Source: Nocardioides rotundus (GTDB lineage Bacteria; Actinomycetota; Actinomycetes; Propionibacteriales; Nocardioidaceae). Taken from it: a stretch of DNA of 64,000 nucleotides. Location of the stretch: NCBI RefSeq assembly GCF_019931675.1, contig NZ_CP082922.1:1054001-1118000 (forward strand). The letters run 5' to 3'. Numbering within the stretch: position 1 is the first letter of the stretch; every line of letters starts with the position of its first letter. Positions 57,863 to 64,000 of the stretch are shown here, piece after piece. The notes under the pieces are model-generated. The model did no database searches. It saw nothing but the letters and a program-made list of their open reading frames with translations, and was not told the origin of the DNA. The translations under genes and the position numbers were made by a program.

Positions 57863-58495
57863 TCACGCCAGGTCCAGCACCCAGGCGTCCCCGGAGCGGC
57901 GGAAGCCCAGCCGGGCGTAGTAGGCGTCGACCATGCCCGGCGGCGTGACCACGCGGCGGAAGCCGGAGTCGCGGAGCAGCTGATGCTCGCGCCAGACGAA
58001 CTCGCCGGGGGAGAAGTCACGGAAGCGCGGCGTGACCCAGTCCAGGACGACCCGGGCGGTGTCGCCGTCCGGGGTCACCAGCACGACACCGACGGTCTCG
58101 TCCCCGCGCTGGATCAGCCAGGCCTCGCCGTCCGTGCGCTGCCAGGCCGCCAGGTCCAGGTCCGGGTTGAAGCGCTCGATGTCGGCGCCGTGCACGGAGA
58201 GCACGTGCCAGAGGTAGACGTCGTCGGGGCGGACGCGGAGGGCGGTGTAGGCGCGGTCGTCATGCCGATCCCGGAGCAGCGAGACGATGAACCACAGGTT
58301 GATCAGGCTCAGCACCACGTTCATCACGACCATCGGCCAGATCCCGAGCATCGCGTTGAAGACGGTCAGGATCAGGCAGGCCAGCAGGTTGAGCACCCGC
58401 AGCCGGAAGACCCGCGGCTGCAGGATCGAGAAGACGAGCAGCGCACTGCCGCCCCAGCCCAGGAGATCCAGCCAGTGCTGCTGCAGCCACCCCAT
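57863..58495 (-). CDS. Membrane protein with C-terminal GNAT-like domain
   Basis: 210 residues. Three membrane helices in the first 75 residues (LLGWGGSALLVFSILQ; LNLLACLILTVFNAMLGI; MVVMNVVLSLINLWFIVSLL) resemble YgjV-type inner-membrane proteins. Residues 85-210 look like an acetyltransferase fold ending YYARLGFRRSGDAWVLDL. No catalytic assignment is possible. It is convergent with trpD. Confidence 0.7.
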   Translation of the reverse strand: MGWLQQHWLDLLGWGGSALLVFSILQPRVFRLRVLNLLACLILTVFNAMLGIWPMVVMNVVLSLINLWFIVSLLRDRHDDRAYTALRVRPDDVYLWHVLSVHGADIERFNPDLDLAAWQRTDGEAWLIQRGDETVGVVLVTPDGDTARVVLDWVTPRFRDFSPGEFVWREHQLLRDSGFRRVVTPPGMVDAYYARLGFRRSGDAWVLDLA

Positions 58496-58504
58496 CGCCC
58501 GAGA

Positions 58505-58783
58505 TCAGTCGAGACCGAGGGAGAAGGCCGACTCCAGGTCGTGGCGGGAGTAGGTGCGGAACGCGATGTGGGTCTCGGTCTCCAGCACGCCGTCGACCTT
58601 GTTGAGCCGGTCGGCCACCACGGCGGCGACATCCTCGTGCGCGCGGACGCGCACGAGCGCGATCAGATCGATCTGACCGGTGACGGAGTAGACCTCGCTC
58701 ACGCCCTCCAGCGCCGCGATCGCCTCCGCGACCTCGGGGATGCGGGCGACGTCGGCGTTGACGAAGACGATGGCGGTGATCAT
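58505..58783 (-). CDS. Lrp/AsnC ligand-binding-domain protein
   Basis: 92 residues (MITAIVFVNADVARIPEVAE), a single RAM-type dimeric alpha-beta barrel (EVYSVTGQIDLIALVRVRAH) without the DNA-binding HTH. Such stand-alone domains bind amino acids or other effectors in other bacteria; partner unknown. The ATG is 6 nt after TACCGT, so it is probably leaderless. Confidence 0.88.
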   Translation of the reverse strand: MITAIVFVNADVARIPEVAEAIAALEGVSEVYSVTGQIDLIALVRVRAHEDVAAVVADRLNKVDGVLETETHIAFRTYSRHDLESAFSLGLD

Positions 58784-58789
58784 GGCAGC

Positions 58790-58795
58790 ACGGTA
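58790..58795 (-). promoter_or_regulatory. -10 box TACCGT (minus strand), leaderless start of the Lrp-like gene
   Basis: On the minus strand TACCGT ends 6 nt before the ATG at 58783; it lies within the 17-nt gap after the nuclease gene. Confidence 0.55.
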
Positions 58796-58800
58796 GCGGC

Positions 58801-60576
58801 TCAGCGGGTGGGCTGATGGACCGGCGAGAGCGAGCGTCGCTCGTCGAAGGGCACCAGGCTGAGCCGGGACTGGTGCACCGCGTCGTGCAGCGCGAGGTGC
58901 CGGGCGGCACCGCCCACCGGGCACACCCACTCGCCGTCGACGTCGACCAGCCGGACGCCGGGCTGCTCCAGCCAGCGCAGGATCCGCTCGCTCTCCTCCG
59001 CCGACGCGTTGGGCACCGGCCCCAGGCCGGGCAGGACGGTCTCCGCGCTGGCGACCAGCTCGGCGACGTAGGCGTGCGCGTCCCCGCCGCGGGGGATCAC
59101 CCCGGCGGCCGCGAGCCGGCCGTGCCGCACCACGTGCACCGACCAGCGGCCGTCGTCCTCCCGGCGGGCGGCGACGATCTCGGCGCACCGGGTGAGGGCG
59201 CTGAGTCGCTGAGTCCGGGCGGCGGCGCGCACGAACGCGGCCAGCCGGTCGCGATGCACCCCGGCCTCCTCGAAGCGCTCGTCGCCGGCCAGGGCGTCCA
59301 TCGGGGTCGAGATGGCGGTCACCACCTGGTCGGGGTCGCGCAGCAGCGCGTCGCGGAGCTGGCGCACCAGGAGGGAGTACGTCGTCTCGTCGGCGCTGCC
59401 GTCGCACGGGGAGAGGCAGCGGCCCATCTCCGCGAGCACGCACGGCGAGCGGGAGGGCTCCCGGGGCAGCCGCCCGGTGCACTGCCGCACGGGGAAGGTG
59501 TCGTGCAGGGCGGCCAGGCACCGCTCGGCGGCCTTCTTCGAGGCGAAGGGGCCGAGGTAGTCGGCGTCGTCGTCCAGCACCCGCCGCACCAGCGACAGGC
59601 GCGGCCACACCTCGCGGGTGAGCTTGAGGAAGTGCACCTTCTCCGGGAAGCGGGACCGCCGGTTGTAGCGCGGCTTGTGCTCGGCGATCAGCCGGAGCTC
59701 GCGCACCTCGGCCTCCAGCGGTGTGGCGCACTCGATGCCCGTGACCCGGGAGGCGATGCCGACCATCTCGCCGATCCGGGTGCGGGTCTCCGAGGCGGTG
59801 AAGTAGGACCGGACGCGGGTGCGCAGGTCGCGCGAGGTGCCGATGTAGAGGACCCGGTCGTCGTCGTCGCGGAAGAGGTAGACCCCCGGGGCGTGCGGGA
59901 GGGCCTCGGCCAGGTGCCGCTTGCGGCGCTGCTGCTGGCTGACCCGGGAGGAGAAGGTCTGCAGCTCCTCCAGCGTGTGCACGCCCAGCCCGCCGAGCCG
60001 CTCCATCATCCCGTGCAGCACGTCGACCGTGGCCCGGGCGTCGGCCAGTGCCCGGTGGTTGGGGGTGGTCGCCGAGCCGAACACGCGGGCCAGCGAGGAG
60101 AGCTTGCAGTTGGGGGTCTCGTCCCGGGTGACCACCCGGCGGGCGAGCCGCGCGGTGTCGAGCACCTCGAAGGCCGGCCAGGGGCGGCCCTGCTCGCGCG
60201 CGAAGTGCTGGAGGAAGCCGACGTCGAAGGGGGCGTTGTGGGCGACCAGGACCGTGCCGGCGGCGAACTCCAGGAACGCCGGGAGCGCGGAGTCGATACC
60301 GGGGGAGTCGGCCACCATCGAGTCGGTGATGCCGGTCAGCACCGCGATGAACGGGGGGATGCGGGTGTGGGGGTTGACCAGGGTCTGGAACTCGCCCAGC
60401 ACCTCGCCGCCGCGCACCTTGACCGCGCCGATCTCGGTGATCATCGAGCCGGCGGAGGCCGAGCCGCCGGTGGTCTCCAGGTCGACCACGGTGAAGGTCA
60501 CGTCGCGCAGCGGGCGGCCCAGCTCGTCGAACGAGCGCTGGGCCTCCCACTGCGTCGAGGCTGCTTCGGCGGTCAT
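58801..60576 (-). CDS. DEDD exonuclease / UvrC-like GIY-YIG fusion protein
   Basis: 591 residues from ATG 60576. Residues 25-200 are a DnaQ-type DEDDh 3'-5' exonuclease (VVDLETTGG with Asp32/Glu34; LVAHNAPFDVGFLQ; HRALADARATVD). From about 230 there is a UvrC-type GIY-YIG domain (APGVYLFRDDDDRVLYIGTS), and further UvrC-like segments follow (HKPRYNRRSRFPEKVHFLKL). The UvrC RNase H-like and HhH parts appear absent. The M. tuberculosis homologue lies at the same place (Rv2191). A DNA-repair role is probable, not proven here. Confidence 0.9.
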   Translation of the reverse strand: MTAEAASTQWEAQRSFDELGRPLRDVTFTVVDLETTGGSASAGSMITEIGAVKVRGGEVLGEFQTLVNPHTRIPPFIAVLTGITDSMVADSPGIDSALPAFLEFAAGTVLVAHNAPFDVGFLQHFAREQGRPWPAFEVLDTARLARRVVTRDETPNCKLSSLARVFGSATTPNHRALADARATVDVLHGMMERLGGLGVHTLEELQTFSSRVSQQQRRKRHLAEALPHAPGVYLFRDDDDRVLYIGTSRDLRTRVRSYFTASETRTRIGEMVGIASRVTGIECATPLEAEVRELRLIAEHKPRYNRRSRFPEKVHFLKLTREVWPRLSLVRRVLDDDADYLGPFASKKAAERCLAALHDTFPVRQCTGRLPREPSRSPCVLAEMGRCLSPCDGSADETTYSLLVRQLRDALLRDPDQVVTAISTPMDALAGDERFEEAGVHRDRLAAFVRAAARTQRLSALTRCAEIVAARREDDGRWSVHVVRHGRLAAAGVIPRGGDAHAYVAELVASAETVLPGLGPVPNASAEESERILRWLEQPGVRLVDVDGEWVCPVGGAARHLALHDAVHQSRLSLVPFDERRSLSPVHQPTR

Positions 60577-60583
60577 GGGAGCG

Positions 60584-60589
60584 ACGCTA
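60584..60589 (-). promoter_or_regulatory. -10 box TAGCGT (minus strand), leaderless start of the nuclease gene
   Basis: On the minus strand TAGCGT ends 7 nt before the ATG at 60576. Confidence 0.6.
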
Positions 60590-60637
60590 GGCGTGTCCAC
60601 CGACAAAACCCGTCGGCCACGCGGCACGAGCCCCGTC

Positions 60638-60643
60638 TAGGCT
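60638..60643 (+). promoter_or_regulatory. -10 box TAGGCT, leaderless start of the 60650 gene
   Basis: TAGGCT ends 6 nt before the GTG at 60650. It is divergent from the nuclease promoter, 49 bp away. Confidence 0.6.
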
Positions 60644-60649
60644 GACCCG

Positions 60650-60913
60650 GTGACTCCCGCGATCCCCGACGCCACCCACCGCTGGCGCTGCAGCGGCTGT
60701 GGCAACCTCACCCGCTTCGACGTACGCCGCACCCGCCGGACCACCGAGTTCTGGCACTTCGACCTCGCCGGCGAGCCGGTGGTGGAGGAGACCGAGCTGC
60801 GGGAGGAGACCGTCGAGTCGGTCGCGTGCCGCTGGTGCGGACGCGACGACGCCGTCGAGCGGGTGCTGCGCAAGGACGTGGACGCCGCCGACGGTCCGCG
60901 CGCGACGGGCTAG
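60650..60913 (+). CDS. Small zinc-ribbon hypothetical protein
   Basis: 87 residues from GTG 60650. Two CxxC pairs (Cys14/17 in RCSGCG; Cys60/63 in CRWCG) predict a zinc ribbon, with an acidic segment between (GEPVVEETELREETVESVA). Family unknown to me. It precedes the NYN-domain gene by 11 nt and is probably co-transcribed with it, which hints at RNA-related function. Confidence 0.75.
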   Translation: MTPAIPDATHRWRCSGCGNLTRFDVRRTRRTTEFWHFDLAGEPVVEETELREETVESVACRWCGRDDAVERVLRKDVDAADGPRATG

Positions 60914-60924
60914 GCCGGACGGCC

Positions 60925-62187
60925 ATGGCCGAGGAGCCGGAGATGACTCTGACGCGGCTGCCCGGCGCGGTCCGCAGCAGGGTCCTGGCTCTGGCCGCGG
61001 GCGTGCTCCCCGACGTCGCCGACCCGCCGCCGGCCCTGCGCAAGGTGGCCGGCTTCGCGCCCGCGCGCCGCGCCCGGGCGGGCGCCGTACAGCTCACCTC
61101 CGCCCTCGAGGGCGACGACGACTTCCGCCGGCAGGTCGGGACGCTGGTGGAGGCGTCACTGCCCGCGGAGTCGACGGACACCGACCTGGCCGCGGCCCTC
61201 TGGCTGCGCCGGGAGTACGCCGACCTCGCGGCGGCCCTGGAGCGCCTGGGCCGCGACACCGGGACCGCCCGCGCGGCCGAGGCCGAGGTCGACCGCCTCC
61301 GGCGCCGGGTGGCGTCGCTGCAGGGGGAGAGCAGGGAGCTGCGCGAGGCCCAGCGGCAGCAGCTCGCGGGGCTGAAGGAGGAGAACGCCGACCTGCGCCG
61401 CAGGCTGGGGGCCACCCGGGCCGAGCTGCGTGCGGCCCGAGCCGCCGCGGAGGAGGCGACCGCGCGGGCGGAGGCCGCCGAGCAGGCGCGATCGTCGGTC
61501 TCGGGGGAGCGGGACGCCGAGGTACGGCGGCTGCGCGCCCGGGTCTCCGAGCTCCAGGCCGGCCTGGAGCGCGCCCGCGGCGAGTCTCGCGGCCAGCGGG
61601 AGGACGCCACGCTCCGGGCCCGCCTGCTCCTCGACACGCTGATCGACGCGGCGGCCGGCCTGCGGCGGGAGCTGGCCCTGCCCGTGGCGACCGGCTCGCC
61701 CGCGGCGCGGGTGGAGGAGGAGCTCGCCGCCCGCAGCGGGGCCCGCACCGCGGCCGCCCCGACCCGGCCCGGGGACTCCCGGGTGCTGGAGCAGGTGCTG
61801 GCCCTGCCGCGCGCGCGGCTGCTCGTCGACGGCTACAACGTCAGCCGCTCGGTGTGGGAGTCGTCCTCGCTGGAGGCGCAGCGGGCGCGCCTGGTGCGGG
61901 CCCTCGGCCCGCTCGTCGCCCGCACCGGAGCGGAGACCACCGTCGTCTTCGACGCCGCGCATGCCGAGGTCCGTCCGGTCGTCGCCGGTGCCCCGCGCGG
62001 GGTCACCGTGCTCTTCTCCCCGCCCGGTGTGCTCGCCGACGACGTGATCGGGGAGCTGGTCGACGCCGAGCCGCCCGGCCGGCCGGTCGTGGTGGTCAGC
62101 AGCGACCAGGAGGTGGCCGAGGCCGCCGTACGCTCCGGCGCGCGGGCCGTCGCCTCCGCCGCCCTGCTGGAGCTGCTCGGCGTCTGA
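60925..62187 (+). CDS. NYN (PIN-like) domain protein with coiled coil
   Basis: 420 residues. Residues ~110-230 are a long Ala/Arg/Glu coiled coil (EVDRLRRRVASLQGESRELR onward). The C-terminal NYN/YacP-like domain starts at RARLLVDGYNVSRSVWESSS, with metal-binding Asp302; FDAAHAEVRPVV and VVVSSDQEVAEAA supply further acidic sites. NYN domains are metal-dependent ribonucleases or RNA-binding modules. The start ATG 60925 is the first plausible one after the 60650 gene. Confidence 0.85.
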   Translation: MAEEPEMTLTRLPGAVRSRVLALAAGVLPDVADPPPALRKVAGFAPARRARAGAVQLTSALEGDDDFRRQVGTLVEASLPAESTDTDLAAALWLRREYADLAAALERLGRDTGTARAAEAEVDRLRRRVASLQGESRELREAQRQQLAGLKEENADLRRRLGATRAELRAARAAAEEATARAEAAEQARSSVSGERDAEVRRLRARVSELQAGLERARGESRGQREDATLRARLLLDTLIDAAAGLRRELALPVATGSPAARVEEELAARSGARTAAAPTRPGDSRVLEQVLALPRARLLVDGYNVSRSVWESSSLEAQRARLVRALGPLVARTGAETTVVFDAAHAEVRPVVAGAPRGVTVLFSPPGVLADDVIGELVDAEPPGRPVVVVSSDQEVAEAAVRSGARAVASAALLELLGV

Positions 62188-62255
62188 GGCGGCTGTTTCG
62201 CCCGGCGTGTCGCGGTACGGCGGAAGTGTCGGCGGGCCCTGTCAGGGTGACGCCC

Positions 62256-62462
62256 ATGACGACACGAATCGACTGTGACAGCTGTGCCGTGCGGGGTCCT
62301 GCGTGCCACGACTGCGTGGTCACGGTGCTGCTCGGGCCGCCGCCCGAGCTGACCTTCGACGAGGAGGAGCAGCAGGCGATCGACGCGCTCGCCGCCGGTG
62401 GCCTGGTGCCGCCGCTGCGGATGGTGACGCCGATGGCCGGCCCGGAGGTCGGGACTGCGTGA
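62256..62462 (+). CDS. Small cysteine-rich hypothetical protein
   Basis: 68 residues (MTTRIDCDSCAVRGPACHDC). Cys7/10 and Cys17/20 form two CxxC motifs spaced for a zinc knuckle, followed by an acidic segment (ELTFDEEEQQAIDALAAGGL). I have no family name. It lies between the NYN gene and the NlpC/P60 gene. Confidence 0.7.
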   Translation: MTTRIDCDSCAVRGPACHDCVVTVLLGPPPELTFDEEEQQAIDALAAGGLVPPLRMVTPMAGPEVGTA

Positions 62463-62559
62463 GAGATGAGGCGCGTGAGGCGAATGAGGCTCAAGGGGCG
62501 CCAGCGGCGTCCGGCTGACGGACGTGCGTCAGAACACCCCGCGACATTCCTGTGGAAAC

Positions 62560-62589
62560 TTGGCGCGGCCTCGACGCGGCGGCTACTGT
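62560..62589 (+). promoter_or_regulatory. Promoter of the NlpC/P60 gene (TTGGCG-N18-TACTGT)
   Basis: -35-like TTGGCG at 62560-62565 and -10 TACTGT at 62584-62589. The start would be near 62597, just upstream of the riboswitch. The region 62463-62559 before it shows no gene. Confidence 0.6.
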
Positions 62590-62631
62590 CCCGTGCTCAG
62601 GTGCTCGTGGGAGTGGACCACCCAGGTCCGC

Positions 62632-62796
62632 GCGGGCGCCGCGCCGAGTCCAGGCCGTCGGGGGGTGGCCAGGAGCCGGGGAACCACACCCCTGGGGTGA
62701 ATCGCCTTCGAGGCGGCCGTTTGCGGCCGAGGAGGGGGCGTAGGGCACACGTCGAGCCCGAACCCGTCAGCTCACCCGGTAGGCGTCCGACGTACC
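62632..62796 (+). promoter_or_regulatory. Cyclic di-AMP riboswitch (ydaO-yuaA class)
   Basis: The three conserved blocks occur in order: GGAGCCGGGGAACCAC (62671-62686), GGGGTGAATCG (about 62695-62705) and GCCCGAACCCGTCAGC then TCACCCGGTAGGCG (about 62756-62785). These match the ydaO consensus GGGGACCCA / GGGGUGAAUC / CCGAAUCCGUCAGCUAACCUCGUA. Ends are approximate. It sits directly before a NlpC/P60 cell-wall hydrolase, a frequent actinobacterial arrangement. High c-di-AMP would be expected to turn the gene off. Confidence 0.92.
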
Positions 62797-62814
62797 GAGG
62801 GAGAACGCCCGCTC

Positions 62815-63831
62815 GTGAACCACGGCCGGAAGCGACTCATCACCCTGCTCAGCGGCACCGCCGTCCTCGCGACCGGAGTCGTCGTCGCCCAGCCCGCCAT
62901 GGCGGAGCCGGACATCGACGACGTCCAGACGCGGGTGGACCGGCTCTACCGCGAGGCCGAGCAGGCCTCCGAGCGCTACAACACCCTGCAGATCCGCCTG
63001 GAGGACCTGCGCAAGGATCTGCGCACCCTGCGCGCCGACCAGCGCCGCCAGACCGCCAAGGTGCGGGCGGCGCAGGCCCAGGTCGAGGACTCGATCATCG
63101 CGCAATACCGCGGCGAGAACGTCGCCACGCTGGGCGAGGTCGTCGTCGCCGACGACCCCTCGGAGTTCCTGGGCGACCTGGACGCGATGTCCTCGGTGAC
63201 CGACATCCAGGCCGAGCAGTACTCCGACTTCTCCAGCCAGCGCGACGCGCTCGCGATCCGCACCCGCGCCACCGACAGGCGGGTGGCCGACCTCGCGGAG
63301 GCCGAGAGCGAGGCGCGCAAGGAGAAGGAGACGATCTCCACCAAGCTGGACGAGGCCCAGGATCTGCTCGCCGACCTCGAGGCCGAGGAGCGGGCCCGGC
63401 TCGAGGCCGCCCAGCGCGAGGAAACCGTCTCGCGCAGCGCGCCCGCGGCGCCGGCCGAGCCCGAGCCGGCACCGGCCGCCTCCGGTGGCGCCGCGGCCGC
63501 GGTGCAGTACGCCATCGCCCAGGTCGGCGACACCTACGTCTACGGCGCCGCCGGCCCGAGCTCCTTCGACTGCTCGGGCCTGACCATGATGGCCTGGCAG
63601 GCCGGTGGCGTCAGCCTTCCGCACTCCTCCAGCGCGCAGATGGGCTCGGGCACCCCGGTCTCGCGGGACGACCTGCAGCCCGGCGACCTGGTCTTCTACT
63701 ACAGCCCGGTGAGCCACGTCGGCATCTACATCGGCAACGGCCAGATCGTGCACGCGGCGAACCCGTCCACCGACGTCGCCTACGCGCCGGTCTTCTCCAT
63801 GCCCTACTCCGGCGCGGTCCGTCCTGGCTGA
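62815..63831 (+). CDS. NlpC/P60 peptidoglycan endopeptidase with coiled-coil domain
   Basis: 338 residues from GTG 62815. Signal peptide GTAVLATGVVVAQPAMA, cleaved near residue 30. Residues 35-205 are a long coiled coil (DDVQTRVDRLYREAEQASER onward). A Pro/Ala linker leads to the NlpC/P60 domain with Cys253 (FDCSGL), His301 (SHVGIYIG) and His313 (VHAANP). Secreted D-Glu-mDAP-type endopeptidase similar to mycobacterial Rip proteins (compare Rv2190c). Controlled by the upstream riboswitch. Confidence 0.95.
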   Translation: MNHGRKRLITLLSGTAVLATGVVVAQPAMAEPDIDDVQTRVDRLYREAEQASERYNTLQIRLEDLRKDLRTLRADQRRQTAKVRAAQAQVEDSIIAQYRGENVATLGEVVVADDPSEFLGDLDAMSSVTDIQAEQYSDFSSQRDALAIRTRATDRRVADLAEAESEARKEKETISTKLDEAQDLLADLEAEERARLEAAQREETVSRSAPAAPAEPEPAPAASGGAAAAVQYAIAQVGDTYVYGAAGPSSFDCSGLTMMAWQAGGVSLPHSSSAQMGSGTPVSRDDLQPGDLVFYYSPVSHVGIYIGNGQIVHAANPSTDVAYAPVFSMPYSGAVRPG

Positions 63832-64000
63832 CCCCGCACGCTCCGAGGCCGGTCGCTCACGATGGTGGGTGGCCGGCCTCGTGCTGTTGGTGCTCGCCCT
63901 GGCGGCGGGGGCCTTCGCCCTCCTGCGTGAGGACACCTACGAGGCGGACCCCGACGCCCCGAGCGCGGCCGGACCGCAGCCGGCGCTGGCGGCGGGCGCC
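63824..64000 (+). CDS. Possible secreted or membrane protein, 3' truncated by the window edge
   Basis: A frame open to the window end reads ADPARSEAGRSRWWVAGLVL, then LVLALAAGAFALLREDTYEA. This is a basic N-terminus, one hydrophobic helix and an acidic Pro/Ala-rich extracytoplasmic stretch. The start is uncertain: CTG 63824 would overlap the NlpC/P60 stop, while GTG 63869 falls inside the hydrophobic segment. No family can be named from 59 residues. Confidence 0.45.
   Translation, partial: MADPARSEAGRSRWWVAGLVLLVLALAAGAFALLREDTYEADPDAPSAAGPQPALAAGA

Overview
The window is a high-GC actinobacterial chromosome segment, most likely from Nocardioides or a close relative in the Nocardioidaceae. 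The evidence is the codon usage, the zinc-binding S14 and L36, the bcc-aa3 respiratory genes with a diheme QcrC, the lipoprotein CtaC, a mycobacterial-type adenosine kinase, and the many GTG and leaderless starts. I saw no tRNA, rRNA, CRISPR array or intact insertion sequence. Gene density is very high and most starts overlap or nearly touch the previous stop.

Bases 1-17386 hold the S10-spc-alpha ribosomal superoperon: rplC (partial), rplD, rplW, rplB, rpsS, rplV, rpsC, rplP, rpmC, rpsQ, rplN, rplX, rplE, rpsZ, rpsH, rplF, rplR, rpsE, rpmD and rplO, then a strong hairpin, secY-adk-map, a TerC-family gene, infA, rpmJ, rpsM, rpsK, rpsD, rpoA and rplQ. In many actinobacteria truA, rplM and rpsI follow closely. 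Here rplM-rpsI begin 16 kb further on (33.2 kb). Between them lie a PfkB kinase, a degenerate-receiver/TrxR-like flavoprotein, truA, an rRNA-methyltransferase-like gene, an AbiEi/DUF559-like gene, an ABC-F ATPase, an acyl-CoA synthetase, an accessory island, an HtrA protease, a HAD phosphatase and citrate synthase.

The accessory island (26.07-29.70 kb) is the most unusual part. It looks like a collapsed polymorphic-toxin locus. It holds a much-shortened RHS gene with its own toxin tip, two tandem diverged SCO4402-like immunity genes, an orphan second toxin tip with a partner, a third toxin tip broken by a stop codon with a zinc-ribbon partner, and two copies of a diverged ~130-bp repeat. Each tip's stop codon overlaps the next gene's start as ATGA.

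Bases 33.2-43.5 kb are housekeeping: rplM-rpsI-glmM, divergent coaA, then glmS-acpS-nnr-alr, an alpha/beta hydrolase and a GNAT-TsaE fusion. They cover amino-sugar and alanine supply for peptidoglycan, CoA and acyl-carrier biosynthesis, NAD(P)HX repair and tRNA t6A.

Bases 43.6-63.8 kb form a respiratory block that resembles the Mycobacterium tuberculosis Rv2190c-Rv2204c neighbourhood: an A-type Fe-S carrier, adoK, a cysteine desulfurase-TusA pair, ctaC-ctaD-ctaF, an L,D-transpeptidase, ctaE-qcrC-qcrA-qcrB, trpD, an Lrp-like domain, a DEDD/GIY-YIG nuclease, a NYN-domain protein, and a NlpC/P60 hydrolase behind a c-di-AMP riboswitch. At least ten genes have a TANNNT -10 box exactly 6-7 nt before the start codon, so leaderless mRNAs look common.
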